Shown here in pieces: positions 52,939 through 61,175 of a stretch of DNA of 64,000 nucleotides. Location: NCBI RefSeq assembly GCF_017302985.1, contig NZ_JAFIMU010000001.1, positions 1 through 64,000 on the forward strand, in the 5' to 3' direction. The notes under the pieces were generated by a model that saw only the letters and a program-made list of their open reading frames with translations, made no database searches and was not told the DNA's origin. Within the stretch, counting starts at the first letter, position 1; every line of letters begins with the position of its first letter. Source of the DNA: Corallococcus macrosporus (GTDB lineage Bacteria; Myxococcota; Myxococcia; Myxococcales; Myxococcaceae). The position numbers were made by a program, and so were the translations under genes.

Positions 52939-54738
52939 ATGGGCAGAGAAGTCGGTAGGGTCGTCGCAGTGGCAATGATGCTCACCGGTGGCGCCGCGGG
53001 CGCGCAGATCGCGCCCACGCCGGGGCCTTCGAACGCCCCAGGCACGGGGGCTCCGGGAACCTCGACCGTCACGCCCGGCACCCTGTCGCCCGGCACCGTC
53101 CCCACGCCCTCGCCCGGCTCCACTCCTTCTCCCGGGCCGACCGGCACCGGGACGTCCGCCGCCAACCCCACCCCGGGCACGCGCGCGCCGCTGCCGGGCC
53201 CCAGCGCCGTGAACCCCGGTCCGGCCGCCGCGCCGGGCAACGCCGCCCAGGGCGCCACCACCGGCACGCCCAAGCCGGCGTCCGCCACCCCGGGCGCCCA
53301 GGACCTGGGCACGTCACCCATCGCCCCCGGCTCGGGGGACGGCGCTCGGGGCGACCTCACCCCCGGTACCCCCCGGGGCGCTCCGGAAGAGGCCCAGGCC
53401 CCGGGGACCGCCCAGTCCACGAAGCCCCTGAAGGGGCCCATCACCTTGCCCCAGCTGGTGGCGCGGGCGCGCACGCAGGACGCGCGCGTGGCGGAGGCCA
53501 CCGCGGAGCTGCGCAAGTTCCAGGCGCTCCATGATCAGGCCCGCTGGGCCTGGTTCCCCCGCTTCGAGATCACCCTGGGCGCGGGCGGCCCCGTCCCCGA
53601 GGCGCGCAACGACGGCCTGGGCGGACCGCCCACCACGGAGGCGTCGCTGGAGGGCGACTGGAACTTCGGCAAGGTGGGCGTGACGGTGTTCTCCACCGGC
53701 AACGCGGTGCTGCCGCTCTACACCTTCGGCAAGCTGTCCGCCCTGGAGAAGGCCGGCGAGCAGGGCCCCATCGTGGGCGCGGCGCTGCGCGAGCGAGCGC
53801 GCGCGGAAGCCGGCTTCCAGGCCGCGCAGGCGTACTACGGCTACCAGCTGGCGCGGGCCGGCCTGAAGCAGCTGGAGGACGTGTCCAAGCGCCTCAAGGA
53901 CGCGGGCGACAAGATCGACGCGCTCCTCAAGGAGGACTCGGATCAGGTGTCCAAGACGGACACGTACAAGCTCGGGTACTTCCGTCAGCTGGTGGAGTCG
54001 CAGCGCGCCACCGCCGTGCAGGGCGAGCAGTTCGCGCTCACCGCCATCCGGCTGCTCGCCAACGCGGCGCCGGACGAGCAGGTGGAGGTGGCGGAGGAGG
54101 ACCTGCCGCTGCAGGGCGACGTGACGGTGCCCGACCTGGAGACCGCGCTGAAGCAGGCCAACGAGCGCCGTCCTGAGCTGAAGGCCATCGCCGCGGGCAT
54201 CATCGCGCGCGAGCAGGAGGTCATCATCCGCGAGCGCAGCTACTACCCGGACCTGGGACTCGCGGGTTACTACGACGTGCGCTGGACGAGCAGCGCCACG
54301 CGCCAGCGCAGCCCCTTCGCGTACGACCCGTTCAACGACCGCACCGCGGGCCTGGGCCTGGTCATCCGCGGCACCTTCGACATCCCCATCAAGGACGCGC
54401 AGTTGGAGCAGGCCCGCGCGGAGCTGGACAAGATGCACGCGCAGGAGCTGACGCTCAAGGCCGGCATCCGGCTGGAGGTGACGCAGGTGCAGAGCCAGCT
54501 CGCCGCGGCCTACGCGCGCGCGAAGTCCTTCACGGAGGCGGAGCGGAACGCGAAGCGCTGGGCCACCGCCGCCTACGCCGCCTTCGACCTGGGCACCGGC
54601 GACACCCGCGAGCTGGTGGACGCCTTCACCGCGCTGGCGCAGGCCTCCGCGGAGCGGGGCAAGAGCTGGCATGACGTGCGAGTGGGGCTGGCCTCACTGG
54701 CCCGCGTCACGGGTGCCGTCCCAGGCGGGGATGAATAA
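52939..54738 (+). CDS. TolC-family outer-membrane efflux protein
   Basis: 599 residues. Signal peptide about 1-19 (VGRVVAVAMMLTGGAAGAQ). Residues 25-160 are a long Pro/Gly/Thr/Ala-rich low-complexity stretch (PGTGAPGTSTVTPGTLSPGT). From 170 the TolC fold appears: repeated helical segments (AELRKFQALHDQARWAWFPR, AQLEQARAELDKMHAQELT) and strand pairs (GLVIRGTFDIPI). TolC proteins form outer-membrane export channels. The Pro-rich insertion is unusual for the family. The mlaC-like gene follows after 66 bases. Confidence 0.85.
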   Translation: MGREVGRVVAVAMMLTGGAAGAQIAPTPGPSNAPGTGAPGTSTVTPGTLSPGTVPTPSPGSTPSPGPTGTGTSAANPTPGTRAPLPGPSAVNPGPAAAPGNAAQGATTGTPKPASATPGAQDLGTSPIAPGSGDGARGDLTPGTPRGAPEEAQAPGTAQSTKPLKGPITLPQLVARARTQDARVAEATAELRKFQALHDQARWAWFPRFEITLGAGGPVPEARNDGLGGPPTTEASLEGDWNFGKVGVTVFSTGNAVLPLYTFGKLSALEKAGEQGPIVGAALRERARAEAGFQAAQAYYGYQLARAGLKQLEDVSKRLKDAGDKIDALLKEDSDQVSKTDTYKLGYFRQLVESQRATAVQGEQFALTAIRLLANAAPDEQVEVAEEDLPLQGDVTVPDLETALKQANERRPELKAIAAGIIAREQEVIIRERSYYPDLGLAGYYDVRWTSSATRQRSPFAYDPFNDRTAGLGLVIRGTFDIPIKDAQLEQARAELDKMHAQELTLKAGIRLEVTQVQSQLAAAYARAKSFTEAERNAKRWATAAYAAFDLGTGDTRELVDAFTALAQASAERGKSWHDVRVGLASLARVTGAVPGGDE

Positions 54739-54804
54739 CCCTTTCAGGCTTCCAGTCTTCACAGGTGTCGTCACACCTGACCTTCAACCCGGAGCTTCAT
54801 CCCT

Positions 54805-55440
54805 ATGATTGCTTCCCTGCTTGCCGCCACGCTGCTCGCCGCCGCTCCCGTGAGCCCGCTCAACGTGGTGAAGAACGGCAACGCCGCCGTGCAGAAGGCG
54901 GCCAACGCCCCCGGCGCCACCGTGCAGTCCCTGGCCACCGTCGTGGAGTCCTTCGTCGACTTCCAGGAGCTCGCCAGGCGCGCCCTGGGTGAGAAGGCCT
55001 GGAAGGGCCTCACCCCCGCCCAGCAGAAGGAGTTCACCGACACCATGACGGGGCTGCTGCGCGCCTCGTACGCCCAGAAGGCCATCGGCCAGGCGAAGGC
55101 GGACGTGAAGTACGGCAAGGAGAGCGTGCAGGGGGACGAGGCCAAGGTCGACACGCAGCTCACCGTGAAGACGGACCAGGTGCCGGTCGACTACAAGCTC
55201 TACAAGGCCTCGGCCAAGGCCGACTGGCGCATCTACGACGTCGTCACCGACGAGGTCTCGCTCGTGGATACGTACAGCGGCCAGTTCAAGAAGATCCTCT
55301 CCACCAAGGGCTTCGACGGCCTGCTGTCGACGCTGAAGTCCAAGCGCGCCCAGCTGGAGAAGGAGAACGCCAACACCAGCGCGGCCTCCGTGAACGAGTC
55401 CGCCGCCGGCGGCACGGGCGCGGCGCCGCAGGCCAAGTAG
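54805..55440 (+). CDS. mlaC: MlaC-type periplasmic lipid carrier
   Basis: 211 residues. Signal peptide IASLLAATLLAAAPVSP, then the MlaC domain at about 25-185 with the typical FVDFQELARRALGEKAW and LTPAQQKEF, and VDYKLYKASAKADWRIYDVV. The C-terminus is disordered Ala/Ser/Gly. MlaC ferries phospholipid between the MCE complex and the outer membrane. It is unlinked to mlaEFD (30 kb away) but paired with a TolC-type gene. GGAG precedes ATG 54805. A bidirectional terminator follows. Confidence 0.88.
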   Translation: MIASLLAATLLAAAPVSPLNVVKNGNAAVQKAANAPGATVQSLATVVESFVDFQELARRALGEKAWKGLTPAQQKEFTDTMTGLLRASYAQKAIGQAKADVKYGKESVQGDEAKVDTQLTVKTDQVPVDYKLYKASAKADWRIYDVVTDEVSLVDTYSGQFKKILSTKGFDGLLSTLKSKRAQLEKENANTSAASVNESAAGGTGAAPQAK

Positions 55441-55469
55441 GGCAGGGCGTCCGACAAACCATGCTTTAC

Positions 55470-55503
55470 CTTCCGCCCGGGTGCCACAGCGCCCGGGCGG
55501 AAG
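55470..55503. terminator. Bidirectional hairpin between convergent genes
   Basis: CTTCCGCCCGGG (55470-55481) pairs perfectly with CCCGGGCGGAAG (55492-55503) across a 10-base loop: a 12-base stem followed by TGTTT. Serves mlaC and the convergent acetyltransferase-like gene. Confidence 0.75.
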
Positions 55504-55521
55504 TGTTTCAGGACGACGCCG

Positions 55522-56706
55522 TCACGCCGGCCGCTGGAACACGCGGTACGTCTTGGAGCGCTGGCCGCCCATGGACTCGATGGCGCGGTTGACCAGGTGG
55601 TTGTCCTCCAGCGTCCACGAAATCTCGCCGCCCGTGTACCCCAGCTCCTTCGCGGTGCGCAGGGTGTCCAGGTAGAGGATGGCGTCCAGGCCGCGGCGCC
55701 GGTAGCCCTCCTTGATGCCCAGCGTGAGCAGGCGCAGCCGCTTGAGCTTGCGCGACGCCAGCACCAGCTTCACCAGGCCAATGGGCAGGCCGAACGTCGT
55801 GAGCCGCCCCTTGGCCGCCTGGAACGCCGGGTTGGCGTCCGGCAGCGTCATGGAGAAGGCGACGGGCTCACCCTTCACCTCCGCGATGAGCAGCAGCTCC
55901 GGGCGCACGATGGCCTTCATCTCCTTGGCCATGTGGTCGAACTCGCGGTCGGTGAAGGGGATGAAGCCCCAGTTCTTCTCCCAGGCCGCGTTGTAGATCT
56001 CCTTGATGCGGGCGACCTCGGCGGGGAAGTCCTTCAGGTTCACCGCGCGCACGGTGATGCCCTCGCGCTGGCGGATCTTCTCCGCGATGCGCGCCACCTT
56101 CTCCGGCGGAGGCGTGGACGACGACAGCTCCCACGCCCACAGGTCCTTCGCCTTGGTGAAGCCGCACGTCTCCAGCAGGCCCGCGTAGTACGCCGGGTTG
56201 TAGGGCATCATCAGCGCGGGAGGGCTCTCGTAGCCCTCCACGAGCAGGCCCCAGTCCTGGTTGGAGGAGAAGTTGGCCGGCCCCAGCACGGTGTCGATGC
56301 CGCGTGCCTTCAGCCACGCGCCGGCCGCGTCCAGCAGGCCCCGCGCCACGCCCGCGTCGTTCACGCACTCGAAGAGGCCGAAGAAGCCCTCCTTCGTGCC
56401 GTGGAACTCCATGTGGCGCGGGTTCTTGATGGCCGCCACCCGGCCCACCACGTCCTGCCCGCGGCGGGCGAGGAACAGCTCCACCTCCGCGTAGTCGAAG
56501 AAGGGGTTCTTCTTCGGATCCAGGAAGTCGCGGCGCTCCATCTCCAGCGGCGGGACCCAGTTCGGATCGTCACGGTAGAGCGAGTACGGCAGCCGGATGA
56601 ACGCCGTCCGGTCCGCCGCGCCGCGCACGGGAGTCACCTGCACGTCGGAGGGCATGGTGGGGGTCGGGGAGGAGGCTGCGTCGGTGTGCTTGGCGGGGTG
56701 GGCCAT
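55522..56706 (-). CDS. GNAT-fold acyltransferase-like protein
   Basis: 394 residues. Residues 20-110 hold FIRLPYSLYRDDPNWVPPLE and AEVELFLARRGQDVVGRVAA, and the C-terminal part has the GNAT core (ELLLIAEVKGEPVAFSMTLP, LTLGIKEGYRRRGLDAILYL with the acyl-CoA pyrophosphate loop). Two GNAT-like halves may be present. It lies 9 bases after the serine palmitoyltransferase gene on the same strand. A GNAT-fold protein is the ceramide synthase in Caulobacter-type sphingolipid synthesis, so an N-acyltransferase role is a reasonable inference but not proved. Confidence 0.78.
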   Translation of the reverse strand: MAHPAKHTDAASSPTPTMPSDVQVTPVRGAADRTAFIRLPYSLYRDDPNWVPPLEMERRDFLDPKKNPFFDYAEVELFLARRGQDVVGRVAAIKNPRHMEFHGTKEGFFGLFECVNDAGVARGLLDAAGAWLKARGIDTVLGPANFSSNQDWGLLVEGYESPPALMMPYNPAYYAGLLETCGFTKAKDLWAWELSSSTPPPEKVARIAEKIRQREGITVRAVNLKDFPAEVARIKEIYNAAWEKNWGFIPFTDREFDHMAKEMKAIVRPELLLIAEVKGEPVAFSMTLPDANPAFQAAKGRLTTFGLPIGLVKLVLASRKLKRLRLLTLGIKEGYRRRGLDAILYLDTLRTAKELGYTGGEISWTLEDNHLVNRAIESMGGQRSKTYRVFQRPA

Positions 56707-56715
56707 GAGGGAGGC

Positions 56716-58272
56716 TCAGTTCCTTTCGGCCTGGTCGCCGCCGCCGGAACCGTCGCTGCCGTTGCGCATGAAGAGCTGGGCGCCCTTCTCCAGGAGCACG
56801 CCGCCCAGCTCGCTGCGCTTCTCCCACAGCTTCTTGGGCGCGCCGCCCAGCCGCCGCAGGTCCTCCGGCTGGAGGTTCGCCGCGCGCCAGGTGAGCTGCT
56901 CCACCGCGTCGAAGAACTTCCCGGCCATCTCCCGCGACGACATCCGCGACAGCTGATCCAGGGAGAAGCCCTTGTCCGCGAGCAGGCCCGCGCTGCCCGC
57001 CGCCCACGTCTCGCTCGCCTTGTTGCTGCGCACCGCGCTGCCCGGCCGGGCGATCTTCACCGGCTCGTACACCGTGGGACGCGTCTCCGGGATGACGTTG
57101 AGCTTGCGGCCGATCTTCTCGAAGGTGTCCAGCACCTGGTCCAGCTGCGCGTCCGTGTGCGTGGCCATGTAGCTGGTGCGGATGAGCGCGTGGCCCGCCT
57201 CCACCGCCGGCGGAATGACGGGGTTGGCGAACACGCCCGCCTCGTGCAGCGCGCGCCAGAAGCGGAAGCACTTCACCTGGTCGCCAATGTGCACCGGCAC
57301 CACCGGCGTCACCGACACGCCCGTGTCGAAGCCCATGGCGCGGAAGCCGTTGTGCATCTTCTCCGCGATGTCCAAGAGGCGCGCGCGGCGCTGCGGCTCC
57401 GCCTCGATGATCTCCGTCGCCTTGAGCGCCGCCGCGATGGACGCGGGCGTCATGGACGCGGAGAAGATGACCGAGCGGGCCTTGTGGCGGATGTAGTTGA
57501 TGACGTCGAACGGACCCGCGAGCACGCCGCCCAGCGACGCGAAGCTCTTGGAGAACGTGCCCATCACTAGGTCCACGTCCTTCTCCAGGCCGAAGTACTC
57601 GGAGGTGCCCCGGCCCATCTCGCCCAGCACGCCCATGGCGTGGGCGTCATCCGTCATCACGCGGGCGTTGTACTGCTTGGACAGCTCCACGATGCGGGGC
57701 AGGTTGCAGACGTCGCCCTCCATGGAAAACACGCCGTCCGTGACGATGATCTTCCCGGCGCCCGGCTCCGCCGCGGCCAGGAGCTGCTCCAGGTGATCCA
57801 TGTCGTTGTGGCGGAACTTGCGCTCCGTCGCGAACGACAGGCGCACGCCGTCCACCAGCGACGCGTGGTTCGCGCGGTCGCTGAACACGATGTCGTGACG
57901 GCCCAGGATGGACGCCAGCGCCAGGTTCGTCTGGAAGCCGGTGGAGATGACGATGGCGGACTCGCGGTTGAGGAACTTCGCCAGCCGCGCCTCCAGCTCC
58001 TCGTGCAGCGCCAGCGTGCCGTTGAGCAGGCGCGAGCCGGAGCAGGTGGTGCCGAACTTCTCCGTGGCCTTGATGGCCGCTTCCTTCACGCGCGGATCCG
58101 CGGACAGGCCCAGGTAGTTGTTCGAGCCCACCATGATGACCCGGCGCCCCTCGATCTCCACCTCCGTGGCGCCGTGCGACGCCTCGATGGCCCGGAAGTA
58201 CGGGTACAACCCCGTGGCCTTGGCGATGCGGTAGTCCTTCCAGGTACGGCACTTGTCGAACACGTCGCTCAT
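56716..58272 (-). CDS. spt: Serine palmitoyltransferase-like alpha-oxoamine synthase
   Basis: 518 residues. The core (about 10-395) is a fold-type I PLP enzyme of the alpha-oxoamine synthase family: GSNNYLGLS, SGSRLLNGTLALHEELE, DDAHAMGVLG and the PLP lysine K242 in GTFSKSFASLGG. Its wording (RANHASLVDGVRLSFAT) fits serine palmitoyltransferase, which condenses serine with an acyl thioester in sphingolipid synthesis; KBL or AONS are alternatives. About 120 C-terminal residues exceed the usual family length of roughly 400. ATG 58272 starts the conserved region. A sigma-70 promoter lies at 58389-58417. Confidence 0.85.
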   Translation of the reverse strand: MSDVFDKCRTWKDYRIAKATGLYPYFRAIEASHGATEVEIEGRRVIMVGSNNYLGLSADPRVKEAAIKATEKFGTTCSGSRLLNGTLALHEELEARLAKFLNRESAIVISTGFQTNLALASILGRHDIVFSDRANHASLVDGVRLSFATERKFRHNDMDHLEQLLAAAEPGAGKIIVTDGVFSMEGDVCNLPRIVELSKQYNARVMTDDAHAMGVLGEMGRGTSEYFGLEKDVDLVMGTFSKSFASLGGVLAGPFDVINYIRHKARSVIFSASMTPASIAAALKATEIIEAEPQRRARLLDIAEKMHNGFRAMGFDTGVSVTPVVPVHIGDQVKCFRFWRALHEAGVFANPVIPPAVEAGHALIRTSYMATHTDAQLDQVLDTFEKIGRKLNVIPETRPTVYEPVKIARPGSAVRSNKASETWAAGSAGLLADKGFSLDQLSRMSSREMAGKFFDAVEQLTWRAANLQPEDLRRLGGAPKKLWEKRSELGGVLLEKGAQLFMRNGSDGSGGGDQAERN

Positions 58273-58388
58273 GGTGGTCTTTCTTACGCGTCGGGGGGTG
58301 TGATCCGAGCCGCTTTCCATGTGCAGGGCGCGTTCCAGGTTCGGATTGCCCGGCCGCGTGAACACCCAGGGGGGACGACGCGAGGGGG

Positions 58389-58478
58389 TCAATAAAGAGG
58401 GAAATCCACACTGTCAAGGCGGGGACGGTTCCATCGCTCGCCATGTGGGGCATCCGTGTCAGGGCGCGCCTTGACAGT
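58389..58478. promoter_or_regulatory. Divergent control region with inverted TTGACA boxes
   Basis: ACTGTCAAGGC (58410-58420) and GCCTTGACAGT (58468-58478) are perfect 11-base inverted arms, centre about 58444. On the minus strand the TTGACA (58417-58412) has TATTGA (58394-58389) 17 bases on, a good promoter for spt. On the plus strand the second TTGACA (58471-58476) lacks a clear -10. The arms could also be a regulator-binding site for both genes. Confidence 0.6.
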
Positions 58479-58652
58479 CATGCCCCATTGGTGGCACGCC
58501 GCGCCTCCGAGCCCGTGTTCGCCAGTGGATGCTCCAGCACCCAGGGCACACACAGGTTCACATGGGGAATGGGTGCGGAGGGGCCGTCTGTTCCGGGGGC
58601 CTGGATCATGGCCGGCTTATTGCTTCGGCGGCCAGCATCAGAGGAGCAGACG

Positions 58653-61175
58653 GTGTCCCAAGCACGACGGCAGCGGTGGTTCGAGGGCTTCATCCAGGCA
58701 GCGATGTCGCGCCCCTGGCAGGTGCTGCTCGCTGTCGCCCTGGTGACGGCCGCCGCGGGCGTCTTCGCCTCGCGCCTGGAGTTCCGCGGCTCGTTCGTGG
58801 AGCTCCTCCCGGAGGGTGCCCCCGAGGTTCGCGATCTGACACGCGTGTCAGAGAAGGCGGGCGGGGACGGGTACCTCGTCATCATGGCCAAGGGGGGGAC
58901 CCCGGAGGCCCTCAAGTCCTACGCCACGGAACTTCAGAAGCGCCTGGAGGCGCTGCCCACGGTTCGCTACGTCGAGCACCACTATGACGTGGCCTTCTTC
59001 CGCCGCCACGGGCTGCTCTTGCTGCCCACGGCGGAGGTCGCCTCCTTGAGGAAGGACCTGGAGGCCCGCGTCCTCTACGAGAAGGAGCGCGCCAGCCCCC
59101 TCTTCGTGGACCTGGGCGCGGAGGAGGCGCCGCCCACCTTCGAGGCCATCGCGAAGAAGCACACCCCGGACTCCTCGGCGCTGCCGGAGACGCTGGCGAA
59201 CAAGGAGGGCACCGAGGTCTACCTGATGATCAAGCCGTCGGGGACGGCGGGGGACCTGGCGTTCGCGCGGGACTTCGTGGCCACGGTGTTCGACGCGGGC
59301 CGGAAGCTCGCGGCGGAGAAGTACCCGGGCGTGACGCTGGAGGCGACGGGCAACTTCCAGAACCGCATCGAAGAGGACGCGGTGATGCGCCGCGACCTGT
59401 CCAACGCGGGCATGCTGTCCGCGCTCATCGCCGTGGGGCTCATCCTGCTGGCCACCCGGCGCATCTCCGCGCTGGCGGTGGTGGGCGTGCCGGTGGTGGT
59501 GGGGCTGGTGCTGACGTTCGCGTTCGCGCAGGGCGCCATCGGTCACCTCAACATCGTGACGGGCTTCCTCGTCGCCATCCTCATCGGCCTGGGCATCGAG
59601 TACGGCGTCCACCTGGCCATGCGCTACTGGGAGGAGCGCGAGCAGCACGGCGTGAAGGAGGCGCTGACGGCGGCGGTGCGCGGCACCTTCAGCGGGGCGC
59701 TCACGTCCGCCTTCACCAACGCGGCGGCGTTCTTCGTGCTGGTGCTGGCGCAGTTCCACGCCTTCCAGCAGTTCGGCCTGCTCGCGGGCATTGGCGTGCT
59801 GATGGCGGTGCTGTCCGCGTACGCGCTGGGCCCGTCGCTGCTCGCCATCGCGGAGCGGATCCGCCCGTACCGCCGTGACGGCGCTGTCGCGGCCTCCGCG
59901 CCCGCCGTGGAGCAGGCCCCGGCTCCGGCTCCCGCGAAGGAGTGGCGGCGCTGGCCCACGGGCGTCATCGTCGCGGTGGCGCTGTCGGTGGTGGGCTTCG
60001 CGGCGTACTCGGTGGGCATCGCGCCCCGGCTGGGCTTCGAGACCAACCTGCGCAACCTGAAGGGTGACTCGCCGGCGTCGCGGCTGGATGACCACATCAC
60101 GGAGCAGATCGGCGCGCCGCTCAACCCCGCCATCCTCTCCGTGGACACGCTGGAGCAGGTGCGCGAGGTGGAGGCCGTCATCGCCCAGGTGAAGGCGAAG
60201 AACGGCGCCAACTCCGTGTTCCTTCGCACCGCGTCGCTGAGCGACCTGGTGCCGTCCGACGTGGCGGGCCACGCGGCGGAGCTGGGCCGCATCCGGACGC
60301 TGCTGGACGGGCTGCCGAAGTCCGCCCAGGAGGACCCGCGCGTGAAGGACCTGCGGGAACTGGTGGACGCGAAGCCCTACGGGCTGGAAGAGCTTCCGGT
60401 GGAGGCGCGCCGCCGCTTCGAGGCGCTGGACGGCAAGGGCATGTTCCTCCTGCTGTTCCCGTCCGTGTCCAACTACGACACGCAGGACCTGAACCGCTGG
60501 GCCACGCAGCTGGATGAGGTGGTGGCCGGGGCGAAGGCGAAGGGCATCGACCTGGCAGTGCTGGACAGCAACCGCATCGCGGCGCGCATCTTCGCGCTGG
60601 TGCGCGGGGACGGGCCGTTCATCCTCTGGTCCGCGGCGGTGGTGGTGTTCCTGGTCATCCTCGCCAGCCTGCGCAGCTTCAAGCGCGCGCTCCTGGTGGC
60701 GGGCCCGCTGTTCCTGGGCATGACGTGCCTGGCGGGCGGCATGTACCTCTTCGACGTCCAGCTCAACTTCATCAACGCGGTGGTGCTGCCCAACCTCCTG
60801 GCCATCGCCGTGGACAACTCGGTGCACCTGTTCCACCGGTACGAGGAAGAGGGCCCCGGGTCGCTGGGCCGGGTCGTGCGCAACACCGGCTTCGCGGCGG
60901 TGGTGGCCACCCTGTCCAACGCGGCGGGCTACGGAGCGCTCCTCGTGGCGAACCACCAGGGCTTGCGCAGCATCGGGCAGATTGCCCTACTTGGGGTGGT
61001 GAGCACCTTCCTGGGGACGACGGTGTTCTTTCCAGCCATGCTGGCGCTGCTGGAGCGGTGGAAGGGGCGGCGGTCCGCGGTGGCGCCGGAGACGGGCGCG
61101 GTGGTGCGGAGCCTCAATCTCGGGGAGGCCGGCGAGCTGCCGGCCGAGTCGCCGGGGGAGCGCAAATCGGCGTGA
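58653..61175 (+). CDS. RND/MMPL-family lipid transporter
   Basis: About 840 residues. N-terminal membrane segment (WQVLLAVALVTAAAGVF), a large soluble loop to about residue 240 (LEFRGSFVELLPEGAPEVRD), then about five membrane segments, a second soluble loop and a second membrane block (ALLVAGPLFLGMTCLAGGMY), the duplicated RND/MMPL layout. Hopanoid transporter HpnN and MmpL proteins have this form. The second block has AVDNSVHLFHRY. Divergent from spt, so lipid export is likely. Start is GTG 58653 (GAGGAG upstream); ATG 58608 is an alternative. It overlaps the next gene by 4 bases. Confidence 0.85.
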   Translation: MSQARRQRWFEGFIQAAMSRPWQVLLAVALVTAAAGVFASRLEFRGSFVELLPEGAPEVRDLTRVSEKAGGDGYLVIMAKGGTPEALKSYATELQKRLEALPTVRYVEHHYDVAFFRRHGLLLLPTAEVASLRKDLEARVLYEKERASPLFVDLGAEEAPPTFEAIAKKHTPDSSALPETLANKEGTEVYLMIKPSGTAGDLAFARDFVATVFDAGRKLAAEKYPGVTLEATGNFQNRIEEDAVMRRDLSNAGMLSALIAVGLILLATRRISALAVVGVPVVVGLVLTFAFAQGAIGHLNIVTGFLVAILIGLGIEYGVHLAMRYWEEREQHGVKEALTAAVRGTFSGALTSAFTNAAAFFVLVLAQFHAFQQFGLLAGIGVLMAVLSAYALGPSLLAIAERIRPYRRDGAVAASAPAVEQAPAPAPAKEWRRWPTGVIVAVALSVVGFAAYSVGIAPRLGFETNLRNLKGDSPASRLDDHITEQIGAPLNPAILSVDTLEQVREVEAVIAQVKAKNGANSVFLRTASLSDLVPSDVAGHAAELGRIRTLLDGLPKSAQEDPRVKDLRELVDAKPYGLEELPVEARRRFEALDGKGMFLLLFPSVSNYDTQDLNRWATQLDEVVAGAKAKGIDLAVLDSNRIAARIFALVRGDGPFILWSAAVVVFLVILASLRSFKRALLVAGPLFLGMTCLAGGMYLFDVQLNFINAVVLPNLLAIAVDNSVHLFHRYEEEGPGSLGRVVRNTGFAAVVATLSNAAGYGALLVANHQGLRSIGQIALLGVVSTFLGTTVFFPAMLALLERWKGRRSAVAPETGAVVRSLNLGEAGELPAESPGERKSA

